NCBI GenBank assembly: GCA_021014325.1
Contig: CM037462.1
Coordinates: forward strand, 12,196,501 to 12,260,500
Direction of reading: 5' to 3'
Length of the DNA: 64,000 nucleotides
Source of the DNA: Plazaster borealis
Lineage: Eukaryota; Echinodermata; Asteroidea; Forcipulatida; Labidiasteridae
Shown piece by piece: positions 13,301 to 25,300 of this stretch. Under the pieces are notes generated by a model. It was given only the letters and a program-made list of their open reading frames with translations, made no database searches and had not been told where the DNA came from. Every line of letters begins with the position of its first letter. Within the stretch, counting starts at the first letter, position 1. Position numbers and translations under genes: made by a program.

Positions 13301-16300
13301 AAGCTGGTCGTGAGTTCCAAAGCCTTGCATAGGCTTCAACCAGTCTTGTATTTGAATCCTCAATCCCCAAGTCTGAGTCTGAGTCCTAAGCCACTTGGGT
13401 ACAGTCCAAAGCTTTCAGTCTCCAAGACTTCATACCAAATAATTTCAATCAATTACAAAATTAAAAAACAATACAAAAAATTACACCATTTTCACTTTTG
13501 CTTTAGCGATTCTTGGGTTAAATAGGGTTGATTGATCATCTTCAATCATTCTTGATGATCATTCATTGGTTCTTTTGAAGTTGATTGCATAAACTTTTTC
13601 CTTCGATGTCCCGTTACATCTGGGAAGTCGACACTTACAGCGACTCGTTGTTTTTCTCCTCCACTCAAGACGTCCATCCAGTCTTGTACAGCATTCCATC
13701 CGCCTTCTCGCTCCAAGATGTTACTCAGTTGAACCTGAAGAGGCAAGAGAAGGTGGAGATGTTTGGAGGTTTTTTAATACTGCTACTAATAACAAAAGGA
13801 ATTGTACAGCGCTGGCATCTAGAAAAACTATTCACTGTTAGGCCACAGAAAACAAAATTGTTGATCGTCCCTGCTCGACCATACAAAAACCCCCATAAAA
13901 ACGGCCCTTCAATGATCTTTTCAGTCAAATTTGGCTCTGTTCTGTGCCTTCACACACAGTTAGGTTTGAAAATATGTTTAAAGATAGGTTATTTATGTTG
14001 GGAAAAAATAAGAACAATTCTTCAAATGTTTACTTAAGCTACACTGCGTTTTAATATTTTGAAAATGTTTACAGAAAATGTCATCTAGCATTGTCTAGGA
14101 GTTAAATGGGTTTAAGAAAACAATTAAAAACATCAAAATCACACAAACCCTCTGTTTTATAGTGATTATGATGATTTCTTTATAAGTTATTTCATATTTT
14201 GCCATGTCAACAAAACTCTATTAAAATTAAAATAAATAAAAAACGCCCTCCAACGCCCAACCCTTAAAAAGAAAAAAGGACGCTCAACATTTTATGTTAT
14301 TTTTTGGCCTTAAAAGTCCTAGGGCAATTAACATTAACCTTGACTTAAAAGGTACATTTTGAGATGTGATGAGAACAATAATAATAATAATATGACTTGG
14401 GCCTATAAAGCACTCCTCAAGATTATTACAAAAAAAGACAGAAAGAATTTATGGGCAAGAAGAGAACAGATGTTTTCTTAATTTAATTTAATCTTGAAAG
14501 TCTGGAGTGAGTTGATGTTGTGAATGTGATTGGGTAGAGAGTTCCAGCATAGGCTTGGGACCAGCAACTGAAAACGACCAGTCCCCTATAAACCGGTCGT
14601 TTACTTTTGTAATTGTATGGAATTATTGTATTATGGCTGGAGCGGAGGCCACTCCGGCCAGGTGTGTTGAGGTTTAGAGAATCTGTAATGTAATGTTGGA
14701 GTTTGTTAGAGAGTGCTTTGTGCATGTTCACAAAGCATGATCTGAAGGAAGTAATGTCAGGTTGTGTTCATAGGGTCATTGGCAACAAACTGTTCTATAC
14801 ACATGTAGGCAGGCAGCTGCAATTCAGAAACTTCTAACCCTATAAGCTTTCCACAAGTGGCCTCAACTGAACGTAATAGACTGTGCAAGTCTCGCGCATA
14901 TCGAAAACGAAAAAAAACTCAAACGAAGACTATAGTTTTCTATGAAATCAAATCTTCTTTTTAAATTATATTTATACAAAATTCTTGAAAATAAAAATAC
15001 CCATAGCTAGTTGTTAGAAATAAAATTTCCATTTTTGTATAATACAAATAATTTGTTAAAATTAACATTGATACAAAATTAAAACTAGGGACAAGGATGC
15101 TTCTTGTTAGAAACACCATTTGCCAATCACGCCCGAATATTACATAGGTTTAATGCAGCGTGACCGTCAGCTGGGCAAAATTCTTAATTTTTTACAAGTA
15201 ACCAGAAACGGAGGTCAAGTCTTATTCTCAGGTTTTCTTCGTTCATGTGTTGAAATGTTTTTACTTTCATATTGTTAATCCCTTAGTATTACATTCCCCA
15301 AAACATATATAATTTTCATAGCCAAACACTACGTTAAACTAAAATAATTGACAAAAACAAAATCCCGCCCACGTAAAAATCCATTTGGTTGGAACCACAA
15401 TGGTCCAGGAAGTTCAAATATGCACGAGACTTGCACAGTCTATTGATGCAACTATCTTAAAGGGACACGTTGCCTTGGATCGGACGAGTTGGTCTAAAAA
15501 AAAGCGTTTGTAACCGTTTGTTATAAAATGCATATGGCTAGAAAGACGTTATAAAAGTAGAATACAATGATCCACACAAATATGCCTCGGAATTGCGTGG
15601 TTTTCCTTTTACTTTCCGAACTAACACGGTCGGCCATTTTGTGAGTCAAAGTTGACTCCACAAAATGGCCGACCGTGTTTGTTCACGATGTAAAAGGAAA
15701 ACCACGCAATTTCGTGACATTTTTGTGTGGATCATTGTATTCTACTTTTATAACGTCTTTCTAACCATATGCATTTTATAACAAACGGTCACAAACGCTT
15801 TTTTTAGACCAACTCGTCCGATCCACAAGGCAACGTGTCCCTTTAAAGGGTAATACAAGTTGCCGGGCTCATGGGTTTAATATCACCCCAGCAGTATGCC
15901 TGTGTATTTTATCTGCAGGACTCAGGGAAAGCACCGAGTATACCGTGCTCACCACACATTGGTGTAGAGTGAAACAGGTCTGAAATCACATGGAGGCTAT
16001 AGCCTCTGTTGCCCCTGGTCTTGGCCTTGGTGCCCCTTCAAACGTTTCCCATAGACTGTAAGATTTTCCAATGGAGATGCCCTTTGCAAAATGTAAATGA
16101 CCTTGACCTCTCAAAGATGAAATTCAAGGTCTGGCAAAACCACAAATATTATAAACAATGATGGTGTAATATTTCTTTACGATCCTGTAAAGAGAACGCA
16201 GTCTTTATATATGAAGCCTTTCTTCAACTTGCCTCCTTTACAATCTAACAGACTCAACTCACCTGTGCAATTAAAGTTTCTAAGTCCTTATCCGTGATGC

Positions 16301-19300
16301 CTTTCTTCAACATGTCCTCTTTACAGTCTGGGTAGATAATTTGATCTCTTAGAGTGCCAAGAGTCATGTATGGCCGCTAAAAGAAATCATCACAATACAC
16401 TGCCATTATGATACGAAGAATTCAATCAATGTAATAATAACAATAATATGGTTGACTGTGTACATGTACATGTACATTTCGTAGAGGCATTCATCACATG
16501 ATATAACATTACAGACTGGTAAATTTTATCTATCATTCAAAACCAGAGTGGATGATATTGAATGATCAGAAAGTAGGAGGGTTGACTGTGTACTGTGTGT
16601 AGATGCATTCACCACATGTTATCATATTGCAGGCTGGCATACAGTTTACCACAGCATGCACAGTGGGTAATATTGATTGATCAGACAATAGGAGGGTTGA
16701 CTGTGTACTGTGTAGATGCATTCACCACATGTTATCATATTGCAGGCTGGCATAGTTAACCATAATGGGTGATATTGAATGATCAGATAGTAGGAGGGTT
16801 GACTGCGTACTGTGTAGATGCATTCACCACATATCATATTGCAGGCTCACACAATTTATCTATCATTGAAAATCACAGTTGGATGATATTAAACGATCAG
16901 AGAGTAGGAGGGTTCACTGTGTACTGTGTAGATGCATTCATCACATGCTATACTGCAGGCTGGTATAGTTTACCCATCAAGTAAAACTACAGTGGATGAT
17001 ATTGAATGATCAAAAAGTAGGAGGGTTGACTGTGTACTGTGTAGGTGCATTCACCATATTTTCTCATATTGCAGGCTGGCATAGTTTATCTATCATGTAA
17101 AACCACAGTGGATGATATTGAATGATCAAAAAGTAGGAGGGTTGACTGTGTACTTTGTAGTTGCATTCACCACATGTTCTCATACTGCAGGCTGGCATAC
17201 TTTATCTATCACATAAAACGTGTTTCTTTTGTCAGGCACCTCAATGAAGGGGTACATGTAGCTTGTTCCAAAGGCACTTCAGACAGCTTCTTACAAGATT
17301 TTACTTTTCTATCTCCCGTCTTAAAGGCACTGAACACGTTTGGAAATTGTCAAAGACCAGTGTTCTCACTTGGTGTATCCCAACATATGCATAAAATAAC
17401 AAGCCTGTGAAAATTTGGGCTCAATTGGTCTTTGAAGTTGCAAGAAAATGATGAAAGAAAAAACACCCTTGCTGTACAAATTTGTGTGCTTTCAGATAGG
17501 AATAAAAACTTCTTGCAAGAAGTTTTTATTATTTTAGTGAGAAATTACCTCTTTCTCAAAAACTATGTTACTTCAGAGGGAGTCGTTTCCTACAATGTTT
17601 TATACTATCAACAGCTCTCCGTTGCTTGTTACCAAGTAAGTTTTTATGCTAATATTTGTTTTGAGTCATTACCAAACGTGTACGATACCTTTAACAAGAC
17701 ATTTAACAAATGACTGATTCATACATGTACATAAACAAATTGAAAGTAAGGTAATCTGCAGAAAGTATTTTTTTGAATGTTTATTTAAAAAAAAATTATA
17801 CATGAAAGTTGGCAAAATAGTAAAATAATTATTGAAGAGGCAGTGAAGCTTTCCCGATTTGAAAATAAAATGTCTTGAACAAAATTAATATTTATATTTT
17901 ACCTCCTGCTGTTGGATATTTAATAACATTTTAAGTTTTTTTTAAAAGGTTACCTGAGGAACGTAGAAGAGTTTCTTTGCCTCTGGCTTGATCAGCGTAC
18001 CTCCAAACAAGGGCCACAACTTTAAGAATAAAACACAGAAACATCTTTTCACCAACACAAAATGTACAAGCTGTTTTAAACCTAAAAGCCACAGCTTCCA
18101 GTGATTGATAACAAACAAGACTTTTAAATCTAACTTGTTAATTATCAACAAAACAAAATGATTACTATCAACCAGAGTACTCACTGATTATATAATTCGT
18201 ACCAGTACCAAATACTCCAGAGAATTATTTGTTCGAAATGTGCTGATACCGATTGACGTAACCGTTAGAAGCCTGTTACGAACGTGCATTTGAAAACTTC
18301 AGGTTGGCAAATAAATTTACCCAACCACGAGTCAATATTGTTTCCCTTTTTAAGCATTCTCCTGAAGACAATCACTGCACACTGATCGAAATGTTGAGTT
18401 GTTACACAAATGGTTCTTTTCAGAACCACCACAATTCATAGAGAGATTATAACATGGTATTACTGCAAACCTTACTAGATTGTATCTCCACCAGCACCAT
18501 GCAGAGTTTCAAATCCTACTCATGTACATGGTGTTACCGAAAACATTACTACATTGTATCTCCACCATACAAAGCTTCAGTTCCTACTCATGTACATGGT
18601 GTTACCGCAGGCCTTACTAGATTGTATCTCCACAATGCAGAGTTTAAAATCCCACAGATAGTTTGGAGCCATAAAATGTGAGTTAGGGGAGGGACCCCCT
18701 TCCCCCAACTACCATGGCAGAAATAATCCTACCCGTTTATTTGATACCACACAAGACTATGTATGCTGATTTCCATGGGTGTAGCTACATTGGGACTAAA
18801 TGGGGGTTAAACCCATTTGATTGTAACAAAAACAAAAACTCAAAGCAGTTTCAAACTTAAGTTTGTTAAGTACTCAGTTTGTCTCATTTACAAAGCTACG
18901 GTGAAGGCTCTACAATGTAGTTTAAATTTTCCTGTAAAACTCAGGAAAAACAGTAGTTTGTCGTACGTTGGCGTAAGGGGAAAGTGAAAGCTAAGACTTA
19001 CCTCTCCAAGTATTCTGAAGAGTGAGCTCTTACCGCAGCCGTTAGGTCCACATACAAGGACATTGACCCCTGACTTAACCGTAAAGGTCATCTCCCTGAC
19101 CAAGACGTCTCCGTTTGGAGTGACCAATGGAACTTGCTTGAACCTAAATAGGACAAAGCATACACAAATACGAATGTACTTGGAGTTTCTCCTGAAGATA
19201 CTCTGGGTCTACTGATCGAACTGTTGAGTGAGTTGTACAATGCCAGGGTTAAATTTACTTTAATTACAGGGGTAGGGGGTAGTCTTCAGGGGTAGGCTGA

Positions 19301-22300
19301 GGGAGGGGGTTGGTTGAGAAAGAAGATATTTTTTTGGTACTGACTCAATAATATGGTCTTGATGAATTAGTTTTCCGCTGCCAGGAACCAATGGCTCTCT
19401 ATCCTCTTCACTGTCAGAATCTGCTGAGAAAATGGAACAAAATAAGAACCGAATTAACAAGAGTAACAAATACTCAAACCAGAACGAGTCTATCTAATTG
19501 CAAATTGTATATAAAACAGATCATTTTATGACAAACATTATTGCAGCCAGGTAAACTCTCTGACAGTCTGACCATTCAATATCATCCACTGCAGCTTTGA
19601 ATGATACGTAAACTGTGCCAGACTACAATATGGTATCATGTAGTGAATGCATACTAAACACGGCACAGTTAGTTCTGTGCACAGTTGTGCCACCATAAAC
19701 AACCATGCAGTTGAATGATTACAAATGGTTGATCAACCGCTACCGAGAGTAGGAGGGTTAATCAAGGGGCAGAGCTAATAGGTGATCTTTGGCTAGGAAT
19801 AATTTGTGAGGTCAGAGGGTCATCGAGGTGACTGACCTTTGGACTCTCGGACCATTGTCCGTTCGTAATGACCACCGTTTAGATCTTTCAGGACAGTCAT
19901 CAGTTCAGTCACACGCTGAGTGAATCTACGATAAACAAACAATAACAATCAACAAACAATTGACAAAAGCATAATAATTGGTGGGTTATTTTTTACCCTA
20001 CACCGAAGTGTAAAAAAAATACTATTCTTTATCTCGATCCAGTTAATACATTTATTAAAAATAATAAAACTTTTAACCCACACTTTTTTACACTGTGGCG
20101 TCTAGTTCTCCAACCACTCAAATTCATTCTAAAAAATGTTTGGGACAAAAGCATACAGTAATTTTACACATGCAATGTTTTGATCTGTCAACTTTCATGG
20201 AATAACTCAAAGAAACTCTGACTCGCTGACCAAATATACTCCTAAGTCTTATTCAAAACTGGGGGGCATTCTTTACAAAAAATTTGCACGTGTCGCTTAA
20301 GAATGCTGAATTGAAACGATGTCCTTGAAATGTTTTTTATTTGGTGTTTATCTTTGATTTTTTGACGCCCTACTGTGCAAAATCTGAGGCATTGTGAATG
20401 GTTGTATCTCTATGATTTTTGTGATTTTGATCTAAAGTCCCCCCCCCCCCAAAAAAAACCCCCAATAATAATAATAATAATAATAAATAAATAAAAATAA
20501 CATAACATATTATTATTTAACTGTGGTTGTTTTTGTATTGGCCGCAGTTCACGCATATCAGCACAATACGCTAGCCTGTTTGTGCATGGGGAGAACCCTA
20601 AAGTACATGTATATAACTTCAATAAGGGACGAATTAAATTACAAGACTGATACTTGACGGATTATTGCCCTGGTGCCCCTTGAAATGTTCCAATAGAAAT
20701 TTACAATTTCCTCATAGAGGTGCCCTTTACCAAGGAGAAAACGCCTTGGTGCCCTTGCCCTTTCGAACACGAAGCATCAGGCCTGAAATTGAACTTCGCC
20801 TAAGCTATAGAAGGGTCTGTTCACACAAAAATGCCATACGTGAATTTCCCATTAGCCAAAATCTCTGAATTCTACTCACCGGTTTCACTGTTACATTTAT
20901 CAGCTGTTATAAGTAAAGTACTTGTAATATAAACATTCACCCTCTATATTCCTTCCTCCATGCTGGAACCCACTTCCCCAAGGCCAGTGATTCTGACCCA
21001 CAGGCCTTCTATTGGTGTCAAATAACCAAAAGGCTGAAGACCAGAGAGAAAGTTCTACTGTTTCTTATTCGATTTCTCAAGATATATTTGGTCGATTTTT
21101 ATGATTCAAAGTTACTTTCATGATAACATTTAACACTGTTTCCCAATACTTCCGTTTAAACAGAACCTGTGAAATTTTGTCAGTAAACAGGCAGTGACAC
21201 CCTTAACCACATGTTTACACCTCATGAACTTTTGATCAGATAAGAAAGATCGTGTTGAAGACTGCTATTTCCCAAACCGGCCACCAGAGTTTGTCATTGG
21301 CAAACTCGGGTCTGCTTTTAATGGGTGACTCACGTAATGGCGTAACATCGACTTGTAAACCCTTACAACGTGAATGACGGGTCTCATGATTCCAACGTAC
21401 CTCTTCATACCTTTTGTAAAAATTATGAGCGTTTTGAGATGCCCCTCGTGTGTGATAAAGTGCTTTTTAATAACTGTGTATCATTCAATGGAAAAGGTGG
21501 AATTTTTTATATAATGAAAATACAATGGAGTATTTTTGGGGGCAGTTTTTATGTGCACAATTTAAAACCACTCAAAGATTGTACTTTAAGTTTCTAAAAA
21601 AGGTCAGATTTAATTTTTTTAAACTGTATAAATATTTATAACAGTTTGTATGTTTGTATGATAGAGGCTGGCTGTTGCCAGCTTGGTGTATATATCCCCT
21701 TGTGGGAGTTTGCCTAGTTCCCTTGTCGAAAGATAATCTAAACAAACCAACAAACCCAAAAAGTTCTCTCTGATTTTGCAAAACCAAGTCTCAAAGCTTA
21801 ATCTCATCTCCCTTTGAATTAACTCTGAGATGAGTTAACGGATTTGAAACAATGTAACAGGAAATGACATGATAGACACAAGGTGAGATTCGCTTGGGTG
21901 TGAGCTCATGATCGGGCATGTAAACAAAACTCAAAACTCATCACTCACCCTGCCAATCGAGTCATTTCTCGACCAGCTAGGACAATACGGCCTACGGCCT
22001 CGGCCATACGTAGCAGCATGCGACCTGCCTGGTAATACTCCTAATCATTGAATAAAGGAATAGCCAATATTGTCAAGGAGTCTAGGTACTTGACTGAACC
22101 TGTAGGTATGGAGACTGTGTGAGAACCCTTGGAGCTTTTCAAGCTCATCAAACTTTATAATTCTATCAATTTTGCTCACGAAATTTAACTCTTTTTTTTC
22201 TCCGACTGTCTGCTCTTCACACATTGAATCCCAACCTAGAGGTCAGTGACCTTTGACCTATGATGAAGCATGCAGCAAATGATACACAAGACAAAAAGCA

Positions 22301-25300
22301 ATTATGACGGGGAGGTCGTGAAAGGGGTTGGAAAAACCCCACCTCAAACAAAATGGATGCTTCAGATCTGCAACTGTGATGTTGGTTTGTTTTGAAGATT
22401 CCATTTCCTTTAAAAGGGGGTTTGGTTTTTGGGGGGACTGGGGCAAATTACTTACCCAGCAAGCCGGGTCAATTCTCGCCCAGCTAGGACGACCCGACCC
22501 ACAGCCTGCGACATGCGTACCATCATGTATCCTGCTTTGTAGTATGTCTGAAGCATTAATGGTGGACTAAGAATTAGGGTCAGGGTTTTATAGTTTTTAA
22601 ATATAACAATAGTTTAGGGTTTCTAATGTAAACATTTATAACACTTTCTATAATGTAAAATAAAGTATAAACCTTTTGCGAGTTAGATTTTATTGGTGTC
22701 TGGTACAGTGCCTTGCTTGGTCACAAGTGATTGTTCAATTTGAATTCCTCAGACTAAATCCACTGTTGCTACATGTATGTCACATGGTTAGGGGAAGCTT
22801 TTGCATAGTTACTTAAGGGACCGTGAACACCCATACAAAATTTCCAATGAAATGTGTGGTACAAGGATACCACTTTTTGCTGATCTTGACGTTGCTGCAT
22901 AAAAGTTTACCACAAACCATAAATGTGCAGATGGTGTAGGCTTCAATAAATTTTTCAGGCTATTTAATCACAATTTTTCTGATTTTTCCAAAGGTAAGGA
23001 AATTAGACTAAAATAGGAAGAATATCATGCCTGATCAGTTTCATACGTTCCCTTCAAAATCAAAAGTTTGTAGTTTTCAAACTTAGTCAGAAACATCTCC
23101 CTGTAATAGACTAATGCAAAACAACATAAAACATTCATACTGATGCACAAATATCTAAATGTATTCTCAATGGTGGGTATTGCGTATCCCTCCTGGGGTA
23201 GGGTTGTTTGGTCTTTGTTTGTGGTTTTAGAACCAAATGGTCAGCCACCTTGAAAGTGACTTTTTGTCACTATGGTTTTCCCTGCCAGGGTTCTTTGTTT
23301 TGTTTCTTTCGTTTTTGTGTGTACCACCCCCAGGGGAGGTTGTTTCCTACATGAATCTGCCCGCCAAGCCAGGTTCCTCAGTTCCTTGCTAGGTGTTTTT
23401 TACATTTTTGTAATTTTCTTAAAACCTATAGTTTTGTTTGTTCTTAATAGTAATAATAATGTATATTTTATAGCCTTTTTGATCTTTTATAGTCTTGTAG
23501 ATCTTCTGATGTGCAATTTTTGTATGTTTTATTGTTTGCTGGCGAATAAAATGAAATGAAATGAAATATTCTACTTCAATGACGACAAATCGTTTTGAGT
23601 TTAAAGTGAAGCTGTCCTTGAGTTACCTCCATCATGAAGGAATGACTCTTGCCCTTGAAAGCACTGTGGCTGAGATTGAGGAACGGCCGACTGACCACAA
23701 GGTAGCCCACTACCGTGGCTATGTCTGGAATGAGGAAAGGAAAAAACAGCAAAGCAAATTAGGAGAATCAGTTTGGCTTAGTGGTTTCTTTTCTCTGTGG
23801 ACCCCGGTTCGAATTCCGCCTCGGACAAGGGCCTTGCACATGGGTTTACAGTTCCTACATGATTATTTGGGGCATCAGGTTGGCTCAGTGGCTTCTCTCC
23901 CTGCCTTTCTACCTCTGTGGACCCCGGTTCGAATCCCGCCTCGGACAAGGGCCTTGCACATGGGTTTACAGTTCCTACATGATTATTTGGGGCATCAGGT
24001 TGGCTCAGTGGCTTCTCTCCCTGCCTTTCTACCTCTGTGGACCCCAGTTCGAATCCCGACTCGGACAAGGCCCTTGCATTTATGGTTTTCAGTTCCTGAT
24101 TATTGGCGGATCAGGTTGGCACAGTGGTTTCTTTCCCAGCCTTTCACCTCTGTGAACCCTGATTCGAATCCCGCCTCGGACAAGGGCCTTGCACATGGGT
24201 TTACAGTTCCTACATGATCATTTGGGGCATCAGGTTGGCTCAGTGGCTTCTCTCCCTGCCTTTCTACCTCTGTGGACCCCAGTTCGAATCCCGCCTCGGA
24301 CAAGGGCCTTGCACATGGGTTTACAGTTTCTACATGATTATTTGGGGCATCAGGTTGGCTCAGTGGCTTCTCTCCCGGCCTTTCTACCTCTGTGGACCCC
24401 GGTTCGAATCCCGCCTCGGACAAGGGCCTTGCACATGGGTTTACAGTTCCTACATGATTATTTGGGGCATCAGGTTGGCTCAGTGGCTTCTCTCCCTGCC
24501 TTTCTACCTCTGTGGACCCCAGTTTGAATCCTGACTCGGACAAGGCCCTTGCATTTATGGTTTTCAGTTCCTGATTATTGGCGGATCAGGTTGGCTCAGT
24601 GGTTTCTTTCCCTGCATTTCACACCTGTGAGCCCTGGTTCGAATCTCGCCTCGAACAAGGGCCTTACTTTTGGGTTTTTCTTTTCCTACCTGATTATTGG
24701 GACATCAGGTTGGCTCAGTGGTTTCTTTCCCTGCATTTCACCTCTGTGAGCCCTGGTTCGAATCCCGCCTCGAACAAGGGCCCTGCACATGGGTTTTTAA
24801 AGTTTTTTTCCCTGCCTTTCACCTCTGTGGACCCCGGTTTGAATCCTGCCGTGGAAAAGGGCCTTGCACATGGGTTTCTAAGTTCCTTCCTGATTATTGG
24901 GGATCAGATTGGCCTAGTAGTTTCTTTCCCTGCCTTTCACCTCTGTGGACCCCGGTTCGAAACCCACCTATGATTGGAGCCTTACATGTAGATTAGGTTT
25001 TTCAGTTCCTAGTTTCCACTATCTAAGGTTTTCCTCTCACATCTAAAAACTGAACATAGCTAGATGGGCATTTTGTATGAGCCGTTCACGACTGCATTGT
25101 GCTTTCATGGGTGAAACATCTTAAGGCCATGTCACACAGGGCAATTTTTTCAGGCAACTTGGAGGCAACCAACTGCACTGTATGCAAAAAGGAACACTTC
25201 GGCAGCACAAGGAAGAGACATTCTTCTAGCTGTAACTCACTATTCCCAAGAAAATAATGAGAAAGCTGAAAAATGTGAATGGATTTTTTTATTGGAGATT

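Noticed and set aside
19337..19345. Alternative exon 16 donor at TCA|GTACC
   Set aside because: It would put exon 17 out of frame; GA|GTCAGT restores phase and the family spacing.
23561..24217. 218-residue plus-strand open frame, with 147- and 124-residue frames overlapping it
   Set aside because: Its first part is the antisense of ABCD3 exon 13 and the rest is the tRNA-like tandem array read in three frames; periodicity alone keeps it open.
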